Of a stretch of DNA of 64,000 nt, positions 51,793-60,718 are shown piece by piece; within the stretch, counting starts at the first letter, position 1, and every line of letters starts with the position of its first letter. The notes below the pieces were generated by a model. The model did not search any database. It was not told the DNA's origin and saw nothing but the letters and a program-made list of their open reading frames with translations. The position numbers were made by a program, and so were the translations under genes. This DNA comes from Bdellovibrionales bacterium CG10_big_fil_rev_8_21_14_0_10_45_34 (GTDB lineage Bacteria > Bdellovibrionota > Bdellovibrionia > Bdellovibrionales > 1-14-0-10-45-34). The stretch spans positions 1-64,000 of the forward strand of contig PEZS01000007.1 of NCBI GenBank assembly GCA_002778785.1. Direction: 5' to 3'.

Positions 51793-54700
51793 TCACTGTG
51801 TTGGTGGCTTCAGTTGATTAGCCGCATCTGCTGCTGCTTTTCGTGCTTTCTCAATTCGATCTGCGACCTCTTGTGGCGTTTCCGGACGGCTCTGACTAGT
51901 GCTCGAAGTAGCCTCGCCCGGTACTACTCTCTCATTCGCTGCAGGATTAGGCGATGATCCGGTGGCGCCATTTACTTTAGCCGGCTCATCAGCTCTCGAC
52001 TTCTTTTCATCAACTGTGTTTTTAGCATCGTCTTTTGGCTGCGCTGCTGTTTCATTTGGCAAACTGAGCCTAATGTAAATACCCGAATCCGTCGCTTTTG
52101 CCACTTCAACTTCCATCATGCTTCCGATGTCGCCAAGCGCATTAAATGGTCCGTTAAAACTTTGACGAAATATGCCGTCGCTCACATTCGGTTGGTTGTA
52201 CAAAAGTTGAAAATCCTTTTCATCCAGGTTGAGCCATCGAGTTCTCAAGTCTGCTGCGAGAAAACTCTGGTCAAGGTACTGATCTACCATCATACGGATA
52301 TCCCTTAGAACCAGCATGGTAAAAAAGTCCCAGCGAATACCTTCGTTCCTGAAGGCTAGCGACTTCGGGTTACGCAATTTGCTTGGGATCTTTTTGCCTA
52401 GAGTCTTTTCGCTCGCGGTAACTTTATCGCTGTCTTCGTCAGCCTGAGGGTTTTCTTCAGAAATTCCAAGAATGCTAACCAATTGAATTGGTCCCGCAAG
52501 CGAGTAGAAATACAATTGCCTTTGCAAGCTGTCCTCTGTAAAGCTTTCCCAGCCTCGAGTCGCTTTTGTTTTGTCTACAGTCTGCGCAACCGCCGCTTTC
52601 GCCCACAAACTCTGACCAAGAAAAGTACTGTCATCAGCAAGTACGTCAACTTTGGCTGATTCCAAAAGCTGTAAATTGACTTGGAAATCTTCTAAGGTTT
52701 TTTGGGCATCCGCTCCTAACGGTAGCTTGGGTTTGACCTGCTCATAGACGCCTCCGTATTCAAACTTTGCTTTCCAACCATTAATGTCTGCGTATTGTGC
52801 ATTCTGAATTTTTTTCAGCGCTATTTTTCCAAAAAACTGAAACAATGCTTCGTCAGGTTTTTCTGAAGCTTCAATGTAATTGTTGAAAAGAAAGCTTAAA
52901 GTAGATTTCGGCTTCATTTTTTTATAGAGTCTGCGGTAGACTCCAACTAGACGCTCAATCTCTGCGATAACAAAGCCTCTTTGCCCAGTAGAACCTAATT
53001 GAGTTTCCTGCGCTGCGCGACTGCAGTTCTGACGATTCTCCTTGTCGCTACAACTACTACGCAGCCAACCAGTGATGCCAGCTAGCATCTTCTGAACCGT
53101 ATACGGCGAAGACGAATGCAGCCCACCCTCAAGAGCTTCAACTACATCCGGCAGTCTACTCCTTATCGCCCTTTCTCTCCATTCAAAATATTGTGCATAC
53201 CTTTGCTCGATATGCTTTTTGGCGATATCCAAAACAGCTACTTTATTGCGAACAGGGATTGGATCCAGCGGCGAGTTACGCATGGCTCGAGGTGCAAGTC
53301 CTAAAATTTTTCTGTCGAACTCGGCTAGATAATGACGGTACTCTTCGTTGAACCCTACCAAATCCGTTTGCCGATCAACATGCCAAGCTGGCAAAGTCGG
53401 TCGGCCGTTACGCTGGAAATCTTCTGATTGAAACCGTTCAAAATCACTCTTCGTTCCTTTTTCGCTGTCAAATTCTGACGCTATCCAGTTGAAGTAAGAG
53501 GCTTCCTTGTAGATTTCGAATTCTTGTGCGGCAGCTTCACCAAGAATTTCATCGGCTTTCGCCTTAAATTCCTTGGTAAATACGCCCTCCCGATAATATT
53601 GACGAATATCATCAATATTAGACAGTGCCAGAGTCATTCCCGCTGAATTCAAAATTAAGTCTTCGAATGTGAAAATGTCTTCTTTTTTTTCCGACGTACC
53701 GACTTCTGATAGGCCTTCGCGTGTTTCCGATGTTCGGGCATAGGCCTTCGGTTGCATTAGTTTGAGCTGGTTTTTTTTATAACTGTAGGATGTGAAAGGA
53801 TTTGCTATTACTGTCTCATCTGACCTGACAAACTGGTTCGTCAGGAACCCTTCTGCGTATAATTCAAATTCGTCATAGCGATCCATCAAGTTTAAGTAAC
53901 TTTTTCCATTCAGCCAAACGCTTTGCTCCCACTCAATAGTCTGACCGGCAAGCCAAAACATACCCATCACAAAAGCAGTTTTGCCCAGCCAACTTCCACC
54001 CAAACTCTTAACGAATCGAAAAAGACTGCCGCTTGTATTTGTGCTCCATCCCCGAGCCGCAACTACCGTACTGCTTATTTTCTGTGGCGCCACGTCGACT
54101 GTTCGCCCTACCCCCTGCCTAAATTTCTTTGTAAAATTCCAACCGTCTTCTTTCGCCAGCCAATCCTTGCTTTTGCGAAAAATATCATTTCGTTTTTCAA
54201 CAAACCTCTTTATCGCTTCGTGCCTCTCTGTCTTGGTTGTTCTTACGGCAGTCGTTACGTTGGTCTTGTTGCGCCGATCACTAATTTCAACACCTGCGGA
54301 TTGCGCTGCTTTTGACATTCTTTCGACAGCCCAGATGCCGGCATTAAAATGGAGCAGCAAATTTCCTGCTCGCAAAGCTTCCTGCAAGAGCGCGTCTGAT
54401 AAGGTCGAGCCATCTCCATAAGTTTGGTAAAACGCAATAGCAAACTTGTTGTCCATAATCTCGGAGTACTGCTCAAGGATTTGCGCAAGTTCAATCCGGT
54501 ATGCATGAAGCTGCTCACGCAATGCTAGTGTGTCGCCGTTTCTTCTGATCTGATCCTGAATACCAGCAATCTCTATTTCGGCAAGTTGTCTTTTTTCGAT
54601 TAGCTTATCAAGATCTGTGAAAACCGGAGCATGCATGTAATTAAAAATGGGACTGACTAGCGCCATCGCTATAGAAAGCCTTGCAAAAGAGGAGAGTGGC

Positions 54701-55185
54701 CCACCACTGGCAAGCTGCTGAAAAGTTTTTGCTAACGTAAAATCTACTGCGCGAAAAGTCGGTGCGGCTAGTGCGGCCCAGCCCACGCCTCGCGCTGCTA
54801 TCCACCATCGGCACATGTCTCTCTTGGCTTCCCAGTTAGAGAAGCAATTCGGTAGTACGTAGGCTAGAAGATAAAAGCTGGCAAATACACCAACGAGAGC
54901 TGCGTTAACCTTTAACCCGTTCTTTAGAGTGGATTTCTTTGCATAAAGGAACTCTTTTGTACGTTTAACCGGGCCAGGTCCCTGCCTGACTTGAGGCCGG
55001 CCTTTGATTTCGACGTCAGGGTGATTCTTGAGCATCTCATCCAGCAAAAAAGCTCCCGATCCCGCGCCTCCATCCTGCGCACGCGCTGGACCGCTGAACG
55101 GTAGTGAAACCACCAATGCTATTGTGAAGAAGGCTCTTGCAGCCGAAGCCAAAAATTGCTTTATAACTGTAAAAAACCTAGACAT
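51793..55185 (-). CDS. Very large exported/membrane protein of unknown function (1130 aa)
   Basis: No family recognised. ATG 55185 has GGAGG nine nt upstream and gives the signal peptide MSRFFTVIKQFLASAARAFFTIALVVSLPFSGPARA (residues quoted in two parts by order). Two or more TM segments follow (about 75-95, 115-130, 160-185, and about 390-410). A long soluble helical region with many Lys/Glu residues makes up most of the protein, and a Pro/Ala/Ser/Thr-rich tail (TGSSPNPAANE..., KARKAAADAANQL) ends it. It leads a two-gene operon with the 308-residue exported protein. It may be an envelope-spanning or surface structure; function unknown. Confidence 0.8.
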   Translation of the reverse strand: MSRFFTVIKQFLASAARAFFTIALVVSLPFSGPARAQDGGAGSGAFLLDEMLKNHPDVEIKGRPQVRQGPGPVKRTKEFLYAKKSTLKNGLKVNAALVGVFASFYLLAYVLPNCFSNWEAKRDMCRWWIAARGVGWAALAAPTFRAVDFTLAKTFQQLASGGPLSSFARLSIAMALVSPIFNYMHAPVFTDLDKLIEKRQLAEIEIAGIQDQIRRNGDTLALREQLHAYRIELAQILEQYSEIMDNKFAIAFYQTYGDGSTLSDALLQEALRAGNLLLHFNAGIWAVERMSKAAQSAGVEISDRRNKTNVTTAVRTTKTERHEAIKRFVEKRNDIFRKSKDWLAKEDGWNFTKKFRQGVGRTVDVAPQKISSTVVAARGWSTNTSGSLFRFVKSLGGSWLGKTAFVMGMFWLAGQTIEWEQSVWLNGKSYLNLMDRYDEFELYAEGFLTNQFVRSDETVIANPFTSYSYKKNQLKLMQPKAYARTSETREGLSEVGTSEKKEDIFTFEDLILNSAGMTLALSNIDDIRQYYREGVFTKEFKAKADEILGEAAAQEFEIYKEASYFNWIASEFDSEKGTKSDFERFQSEDFQRNGRPTLPAWHVDRQTDLVGFNEEYRHYLAEFDRKILGLAPRAMRNSPLDPIPVRNKVAVLDIAKKHIEQRYAQYFEWRERAIRSRLPDVVEALEGGLHSSSPYTVQKMLAGITGWLRSSCSDKENRQNCSRAAQETQLGSTGQRGFVIAEIERLVGVYRRLYKKMKPKSTLSFLFNNYIEASEKPDEALFQFFGKIALKKIQNAQYADINGWKAKFEYGGVYEQVKPKLPLGADAQKTLEDFQVNLQLLESAKVDVLADDSTFLGQSLWAKAAVAQTVDKTKATRGWESFTEDSLQRQLYFYSLAGPIQLVSILGISEENPQADEDSDKVTASEKTLGKKIPSKLRNPKSLAFRNEGIRWDFFTMLVLRDIRMMVDQYLDQSFLAADLRTRWLNLDEKDFQLLYNQPNVSDGIFRQSFNGPFNALGDIGSMMEVEVAKATDSGIYIRLSLPNETAAQPKDDAKNTVDEKKSRADEPAKVNGATGSSPNPAANERVVPGEATSSTSQSRPETPQEVADRIEKARKAAADAANQLKPPTQ

Positions 55186-55371
55186 CTCTTTTGCCTCCAC
55201 GGGAATGCAAAACTTATCTACCGTCACAGTGCACTATCCATACCACTATGCCTTTTCCCATATGAAGTTAGAGTCAAGCGTCTTGACTATTTTTCAGTGT
55301 TCTAGCAAGAAGGCCTCTGCTCAACTGGTAAATCGAAACCCAAGAGCTTTATTTCGCCCAGTAGGAGTTGC

Positions 55372-55596
55372 ATGAACCCTTCATTTATCAAAGACAAAAT
55401 CCAGAATGAACTCACTCCAACTCAGCTTAAGGTCACCGATCTAACTGGGGCGGGAGATCACTTTGAGGTGGTAATACAGGCGGACTGCCTAAAGGGTTTA
55501 AGCCGCATTCAGCAGCATATGAAGATCATGAAACTCTTTGATGATGAACTTCAATCCGGCGAGCTTCACCTGCTAACTATTAAAGTCATTCAGTAA
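55372..55596 (+). CDS. BolA-family protein (IbaG-like)
   Basis: A 74-residue protein with the BolA fold: LKVTDLTGAGDHFEVVIQADCLKGLSRIQQHMKIMKLFDDEL (residues about 18-60, read by order only). The conserved Cys/His and the helix with the family's HRLV-like position (here IQQHMKIM) are present. BolA proteins form [2Fe-2S]-bridged heterodimers with monothiol glutaredoxins of the CGFS type. Such a glutaredoxin (grxD) lies 1.4 kb away on the opposite strand. The start has a TAGGAG ribosome site. Confidence 0.9.
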   Translation: MNPSFIKDKIQNELTPTQLKVTDLTGAGDHFEVVIQADCLKGLSRIQQHMKIMKLFDDELQSGELHLLTIKVIQ

Positions 55597-55706
55597 TTTC
55601 ACTTTCGAAGCCTTATGGACTATCCTGCATATGATATCGCCACAAGTTTGATGAACGCACAGACTCCCCAGTATCCCATAGCCAGCATTACTTAGTGCTA
55701 GTTTAG

Positions 55707-56867
55707 CTAGCGTTTTGTTATTTGTAGAATTCCTTCTTTTAGCGGCCAGATCTCGATGCCATCTACCAATTGCTGCCGCTCAGCCAGGCACAACACCATT
55801 GCTCTATGGGGTTTGTCATAAAACCCCGCAAAACTCTTTAGACCAGAAAGCTCCGACTGAGCCACTGCTCTCGCAGACTTTACTTCAATCGCGAATACTT
55901 TCGACTCTGTCTGAACTATAAAATCAACCTCTGCCCCTGCATCTGTTCTGTAGTGACTCACTCTTACCTGTCGATCTTGACCCTTAAACGAAGATAGTAA
56001 CAACTGCAGAACCAAATTCTCTAAAAGCTTGCCTTTTCTGTCGTCAGAAACATTGAAGTTTCCGAGTGATCCGTTGAGAGCTCCCACATCAAAAAAGTAG
56101 AATCGCGGGTGCTGTATTATTCGGCGTCTGGTACTTTTAGCGAAAGCTTCGATTCGATTTAATATAAGTGTGTATTCAAGGATTTCAAAATATCGCTTTG
56201 CGGTTGTGCGCTCGATTTGAGCTTCTGATGAAAACTTCGCGATATCAAAAAGCTCAGCATTGCGTGAGGCAACTACAGAGAAAAAACGACTGAACCCTTC
56301 TAAGTTTCTTGTTAAAGCTTCTGCTTGCACCTCTTCTTGAAGATAGGTTACAGCATAGGTTCGAAGTACCTTTCGCCAAACTACATCTGAAGAGTCTAAA
56401 TAGATCCCTGGCAGCAGCCCTCGTATCAGCGCTTTTTTTAAATCGAATTGGTCGCCCAGCTCCTCGATAGATAATGGCCTCATTTCATAGCTCACAATCC
56501 GCCCAGGAAGTAGGTTGGCGTTTCCGCGCTTTAGCTTTCGAGCACTAGAGCTTGTTAGATAAAAGCGAAGTTTAGGATTCTCATCAATTAACGATTGAAC
56601 TGTATTCAGAAGCGAAGGCAGCCTTTGGACTTCGTCGATGAAAACACTTAGTCTCTCACCGCTTGCTACCCTTGAATGAACTTCACTTTCTAGAAGCCCT
56701 GGGTTCGATAGAAAGTCCAAATAGACTAGCTGCCTGGCCAGGTTGATCTCTAAATCTGGTTTCAGCTGCCTTATAAACGTTGATTTGCCAGTTTGACGCG
56801 GTCCAATAAGCAAAAACGACTTATCTATCTATTTGATTTCATTAGATATTTTTCTTTCTAGGAGCAT
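55707..56867 (-). pseudogene. AAA_14/DUF4143 ATPase with an in-frame amber codon
   Basis: A second member of the family at 35386. Residues after the stop read LIGPRQTGKST (Walker A), LSVFIDEVQRL (Walker B), FYLTSSSARKL and GNANLLPGRI, then the nuclease-like GAEVDFIV ... FAIEVKSARA. The normal N-terminus is intact from ATG 56867 (MLLERKISNEIK), but codon 13 is TAG (56829-56831), immediately followed in frame by IDKSFLLIGPRQ. A TTG at 56813 might restart translation with 368 residues, which begins exactly at the Walker A strand. Either a recent nonsense mutation (for example CAG to TAG) or suppression is possible. It sits between bolA and grxD. Confidence 0.82.
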
Positions 56868-56899
56868 GTGCTCATTTTACAATGTATTTTGAGCACATG
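56865..56899. repeat. Inverted repeat over the start of the second DUF4143 gene
   Basis: CATGTGCTCA (56865-56874) and TGAGCACATG (56890-56899) are perfect 10-bp arms with a 15-nt spacer. The first arm contains the ATG (complement) of the ancestral full-length ATPase. It is analogous in position, though not in sequence, to the 52-bp palindrome before the first family member. Confidence 0.75.
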
Positions 56900-56992
56900 T
56901 CAACGAAGCCTGCTTTTCAACTTGCGCTCAGATTTGCGGGAAAGGTAACTGAAAGAGGCACTCCGCCGCAAGTATGCTTAAGCGGGGCCGGT

Positions 56993-57304
56993 CTATTTCG
57001 CGAGCTCTTCTTTAAGCTGACCGTCCTCGAACATATCCATCATGATGTCGCTTCCGCCAACAAGCTCTTTGTTGTGATAAAGCTGCGGGAATGTTCGAAA
57101 CTTAATACCGTATTCTTTCATTCCACTTCGCAGTTCTTCATCTTCAAGAATATTTACAGAAAAGAAGGGCACCTGAAGCTCGCCCAAAATAGCAACAGCT
57201 CGCTGTGAAAAACCACACTGCGGGAAGTCTGGAGTCCCCTTCATAAAGAGCACCGTCTTGTTTTCGGTCAAAATCTTCTCGATCCTATCGTTAATATTAT
57301 TCAT
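56993..57304 (-). CDS. grxD: Monothiol glutaredoxin (Grx4 type)
   Basis: A 103-residue CGFS glutaredoxin that carries or transfers [2Fe-2S] clusters together with BolA proteins. KGTPDFPQCGFSQRAV holds the single active-site Cys30. FRTFPQLYHNKELVGGSDI contains the cis-Pro and glutathione-binding residues. ATG 57304 has AGGAGA seven nt upstream; a longer reading from 57322 is not needed. Its usual partner bolA is separated from it by the DUF4143 gene. Confidence 0.95.
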   Translation of the reverse strand: MNNINDRIEKILTENKTVLFMKGTPDFPQCGFSQRAVAILGELQVPFFSVNILEDEELRSGMKEYGIKFRTFPQLYHNKELVGGSDIMMDMFEDGQLKEELAK

Positions 57305-57609
57305 GGAAGTCTCTCCTAACAAATGAGTTTAAAGCCTTCTCGCAGACGCTTTAAGGCATATTTAACCTCAACCTTGGATTTGCGCAAGCTCCTCCTAACC
57401 CCGTTTCATTTAACGTCTCATTTTGAGACGTCAAATCCTCCGACAAAAAAAACCAACATCCAATTCACATACCGAAGGTCCGATAAACATCTGTGGGCCT
57501 ATAGATCCGGCTTAGCTGTTAGTTTTAAGTTATTATTGGCAGCCTTTTTCAGTAGGTAAACTTATAAACGCTTTGCAGCTCCAAAGCCCACTTCGCACAT
57601 GAGGAACGC
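57305..57609. other. Divergent intergenic region between grxD and the phosphorelay genes
   Basis: About 305 nt with no supported gene. It contains the hairpin at 57408-57436 and presumably the promoters of grxD and of the four-gene signalling cluster. Confidence 0.4.
57408..57436. promoter_or_regulatory. 12-bp hairpin upstream of the phosphorelay cluster
   Basis: ACGTCTCA-TTT-TGAGACGT (57413-57431) is a perfect 8-bp stem with a 3-nt loop. Flanking ATTT and AAAT extend it to 12 pairs past one mismatch. It lacks a U-run, so it may be an operator; the loop-free symmetric core could bind a dimeric regulator. Confidence 0.45.
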
Positions 57610-58320
57610 TTGGGTAAAGTACTCTTGGTCGATGACGACCCTGAAATTCTAAAGATTGCAAGCCGGGTGCTTGAATTTGCTGACCACGAGGTTCACACGG
57701 TCAACAGTGCCCTCGGCGCGTTTAAAATTCTCAAAAAAGAGGATTTCGACGTCGTCGTGTCTGACGCCAATATGCCAGGCTACTCTGGTTTTGAGCTTGT
57801 GAAAGTTCTACGAGCTGACGCTAAAACTAAAGATCTGGGCATTGCCCTTTTAACCGCACGACGAGAAAAAGAAGATATCGAAAACGCATTAAAATCGGGC
57901 GTAGATGACTACATTTTAAAGCCACTCGATCCGCATCTCTTGGTAGGAAAAGTCGAAGCTCTTTTAAAAAAGAGAGCCAACCAGGACGACAATGAGATTT
58001 CGCTCTCATCGAGTGAATCCTTTTCTGAGGCTACCTTAGAGACTCCTTTAAATGTGATTTCAATTTCAGAAATTGGCTTTACGATTGAGGCTCCATTTGA
58101 ACTGCGAGAGGGTGACTTTCCGAAACTCCAAGTGCCGCTCTTTAAAGAGCTCAAGTGGGTTTCTGCTAGGTACAAAGTTCTTGGATGCAGTAAATCCGCC
58201 ACCACAAGTAAGTACAGAATACGTCTTGGTTTTGTGGGCGTTGATGATACACAGCTCCAGCGCCTCAGAGCCTGGATGAACAACTACCTACTCAACAAGA
58301 GAAAGAAAGTCGCCTCGTGA
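57610..58320 (+). CDS. Response regulator with PilZ-like C-terminal domain
   Basis: A 236-residue regulator. Residues 1-120 form a CheY-like receiver (VLLVDDDPEILK acid pocket, phospho-acceptor in VVVSDANMPGYSG, Lys in YILKPLDP). Residues about 145-235 resemble PilZ domains (VISISEIGFTIEAPFELREGD and YRIRLGFVGVDD), but the c-di-GMP-binding RxxxR is missing and NxSxxG is degenerate (SISEIG). It may thus be a non-binding PilZ relative. The TTG at 57610 follows GAGGAA. Its stop overlaps the next gene by 4 nt. Confidence 0.87.
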   Translation: MGKVLLVDDDPEILKIASRVLEFADHEVHTVNSALGAFKILKKEDFDVVVSDANMPGYSGFELVKVLRADAKTKDLGIALLTARREKEDIENALKSGVDDYILKPLDPHLLVGKVEALLKKRANQDDNEISLSSSESFSEATLETPLNVISISEIGFTIEAPFELREGDFPKLQVPLFKELKWVSARYKVLGCSKSATTSKYRIRLGFVGVDDTQLQRLRAWMNNYLLNKRKKVAS

Positions 58321-58712
58321 AAATTTTGTTAGCAGAAGACGACCCTAGCATTGGCATCGTTGCTAAACTCTCGTTAGAGAAGATTGGCGGGCACGTAGTC
58401 ACTCTGGTAACCGACGGAGCGCAGGCCATCGTCAGGGGTCTCGAAGAGAATTTTGATCTTCTGCTTCTTGATAGCATGATGCCAAAAAAAGACGGGCTTA
58501 CCGCCTGTCAGGAACTTCTTGCGAGCGGTTTTGAAACTCCAATTATTTTTTTGAGTGCGAAATCCAGCGAGATGGATATCAAAGAATTTCTACGAGCCGG
58601 TGCGATAGGTTCGATTCAAAAACCGTTTGATCCAAAGAACCTTCACCAAAAGATTGATGAGATACTAATAAGGCACAAAGATCATCAAGAGCGAGAGAGA
58701 AGAACTGCATGA
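58317..58712 (+). CDS. CheY-like single-domain response regulator
   Basis: A 131-residue receiver only: ILLAEDDPSIG (acid pocket), phospho-acceptor in DLLLLDSMMPKKDG, FLSAKSS (Ser/Thr) and IQKPFDP (Lys). It has no output domain, so it is a phosphate shuttle or sink. The GTG start overlaps the PilZ-like regulator's stop (GTGA), and its stop overlaps the kinase start (ATGA), so the three are one translational unit. Confidence 0.93.
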   Translation: MKILLAEDDPSIGIVAKLSLEKIGGHVVTLVTDGAQAIVRGLEENFDLLLLDSMMPKKDGLTACQELLASGFETPIIFLSAKSSEMDIKEFLRAGAIGSIQKPFDPKNLHQKIDEILIRHKDHQERERRTA

Positions 58713-60079
58713 GTCCAATTCGGATGAAGGTATTTTTCATTATTGCGGCCTTGGTCTTTACCAATCTGTTGCTGGCCGCCATCATCCGCAATCAAAGTGG
58801 GCAATCAAAAAAGCTTCAACAACAACAACGTGTCTCAGCAAAAGCAAACAAGCTCGTGTCTGAGCTATCTGTAAATTCTTTTGACGAGTCTAAATTTGAA
58901 GAGCTTCAGGATCTTCGGTCTCAGGTGGCTCCTCCCGAGAGAAAAATTTTCTTTTCTAACTTAGCTCAGGCTTACTCTTCTAAAAACACCAAGCTTTACT
59001 CCATTCGTTTGACCGAGTTCAATAAATCTGAGGCAGCGTTTAATGAGTATGCAACTTCACGTGTAACCTATTTTACAAAAACAACGAGTATTCTATGGCT
59101 ACTTGTCGTAATTATCACCGCCAGCGGTCTTATCTATCTTGATGCTTTCTTACGAACAAATATCTTTAAGCCACTTAAAGAGATTCAGCACCAAATGGTA
59201 GATTTTTTGAACGACAAATACTCCTATGAGATTAAAGTGGCTCCGGACAATGAAATGGGTAGCATACAAACAACGTTTCATGCTGTGGCTCAAAAAGTCT
59301 TGGCGAATGTCGAGGAGCTTAAGTCGCTCGATAAAGCCAAGTCCGAGTTTTTAAATATTGCAAGCCACGAACTTCGCACTCCCATGACTTCGATCAAAGG
59401 GTCTCTAGGGCTACTCACCAGCGGAGCTGTCGGAGAGGTTCCAAAATCAGCTATGGAGCTACTCGCCATTGCTGAAGAGGAGACCGATCGGCTGATCAGA
59501 CTCATCAACGACATTCTCGATCTAGCAAAAATTGAAGCACGCCGTCTGCCACTTAAAAAAGAATGGGTCGATATTCAAGATCTCGTATCACAAACAGTGA
59601 AAGGGCTTAAGGGAATCTCTTCGCAAGCGGGAATCAAAATCAAGGTGTACCCACTTCCAGCCGGAAAGATCTTGGCCGATGCCGACCGCATTCAGCAAAC
59701 ACTCACGAATTTGCTTTCTAATTCTATTAAGTTTAGCCCCAAAGACAGTGAAGTAGAAGTGCGCGTTGAGGCGCAATCTGATAGATTGCTGTTTGAAGTG
59801 CGGGATCACGGGCGCGGGATTGCACCAGAGAATCAAGAGAAAATATTTCAGAAATTTCGGCAGTCCACGGACTCCGAAAACCCCTTGGTTAAGGGCACTG
59901 GCCTAGGGCTTGCAATTTCAAAGGCCCTCGTCGAACAGCATGGGGGCACCATTGGGTTAACTTCAACCCCTGGTGAGGGAAGTCGCTTTTACTTTACCCT
60001 GAAAGATTTTGAACTTACAGAGCAGCTAGATGTTACTACCACTTCTGAGGCCGCCGAAGAGCCGGCGAGGGCTTCTTGA
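58709..60079 (+). CDS. Membrane sensor histidine kinase
   Basis: A 456-residue kinase. Two TMs (about residues 7-25 and 128-145) enclose a roughly 100-residue periplasmic, helical sensor. A HAMP-like linker (about 150-200) follows, then HisKA with the phospho-acceptor in NIASHELRTPMTSIKG, and an HATPase domain with TNLLSNSIKF (N box), VRDHGRGI (G1) and GTGLGLAI (G2). There is no receiver of its own. It overlaps the CheY-like gene by 4 nt, so it very probably phosphorylates one or both adjacent receivers. The stimulus is unknown. Confidence 0.94.
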   Translation: MSPIRMKVFFIIAALVFTNLLLAAIIRNQSGQSKKLQQQQRVSAKANKLVSELSVNSFDESKFEELQDLRSQVAPPERKIFFSNLAQAYSSKNTKLYSIRLTEFNKSEAAFNEYATSRVTYFTKTTSILWLLVVIITASGLIYLDAFLRTNIFKPLKEIQHQMVDFLNDKYSYEIKVAPDNEMGSIQTTFHAVAQKVLANVEELKSLDKAKSEFLNIASHELRTPMTSIKGSLGLLTSGAVGEVPKSAMELLAIAEEETDRLIRLINDILDLAKIEARRLPLKKEWVDIQDLVSQTVKGLKGISSQAGIKIKVYPLPAGKILADADRIQQTLTNLLSNSIKFSPKDSEVEVRVEAQSDRLLFEVRDHGRGIAPENQEKIFQKFRQSTDSENPLVKGTGLGLAISKALVEQHGGTIGLTSTPGEGSRFYFTLKDFELTEQLDVTTTSEAAEEPARAS

Positions 60080-60113
60080 TTAAAGTTGCCGCAGGTAAGC
60101 GCCTCCCCTTACA

Positions 60114-60569
60114 ATGTACTCTACCCGTCAACTTCAAAAACTTCGTTTTAGGCTAGGAGCAGCTTTGGCACCAAACGATTGGGAAAGCTTCATGGCTTCA
60201 CTGCGGCAAGAATACCTTGAATCGCTCGACGAGAAGATCGCGGTCGTTGAGCGGTACGAGGGTCTCGACTTTTCTTTAGAAGAAATCTCCAATTTTTTTC
60301 ATAAGCTAAAAGGAAGCGGCGCTACTTACGGATTTAACGCCATAAGTGAAATGGGAGAGACTTTAGAGGACTACTTTAAATCTCTGCTCGAGAGCGCCTC
60401 TGATCCCAATCTTCGGGCCAAGAATCTTGATATCGATGAACTGACCAGAGCCACACAGCATTTGCATGAGGCCCGTCTGTTTTTATCATCAATTAAGACT
60501 TTTTATGCAAAGAATCCCCTTTCTGAAACCTTTCCAACAGCGTGGAAATCTGGTAAAAACAACGAATAA
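60114..60569 (+). CDS. Histidine phosphotransfer (Hpt) protein
   Basis: A 151-residue protein with an Hpt four-helix core. The active-site His is in ISNFFHKLKGSGATYGF, followed by EMGETLEDYF typical of Hpt helices. It lies 34 nt after the histidine kinase. With the two receivers and the kinase it forms a complete relay: kinase to receiver to Hpt to receiver. No strong ribosome site is visible at the ATG. Confidence 0.87.
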   Translation: MYSTRQLQKLRFRLGAALAPNDWESFMASLRQEYLESLDEKIAVVERYEGLDFSLEEISNFFHKLKGSGATYGFNAISEMGETLEDYFKSLLESASDPNLRAKNLDIDELTRATQHLHEARLFLSSIKTFYAKNPLSETFPTAWKSGKNNE

Positions 60570-60718
60570 TTTTTGGCCTAGCGACTCGGGGCAAGGCATC
60601 GTCACCCCCTGCTAGTAACGGCTATTTTGAGTACCAGGTTCGTAATGCAGTAGTTGGGTTTGATGGATAAAAAGATTCTGCTCTGAAGAATATAAATAAC
60701 CGATAGGTCGATGGCCAA

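Noticed and set aside
57323-57559. 78-codon reading frame upstream of the response regulator
   Set aside because: No ribosome site, atypical composition, and it runs through the hairpin of a divergent promoter region.
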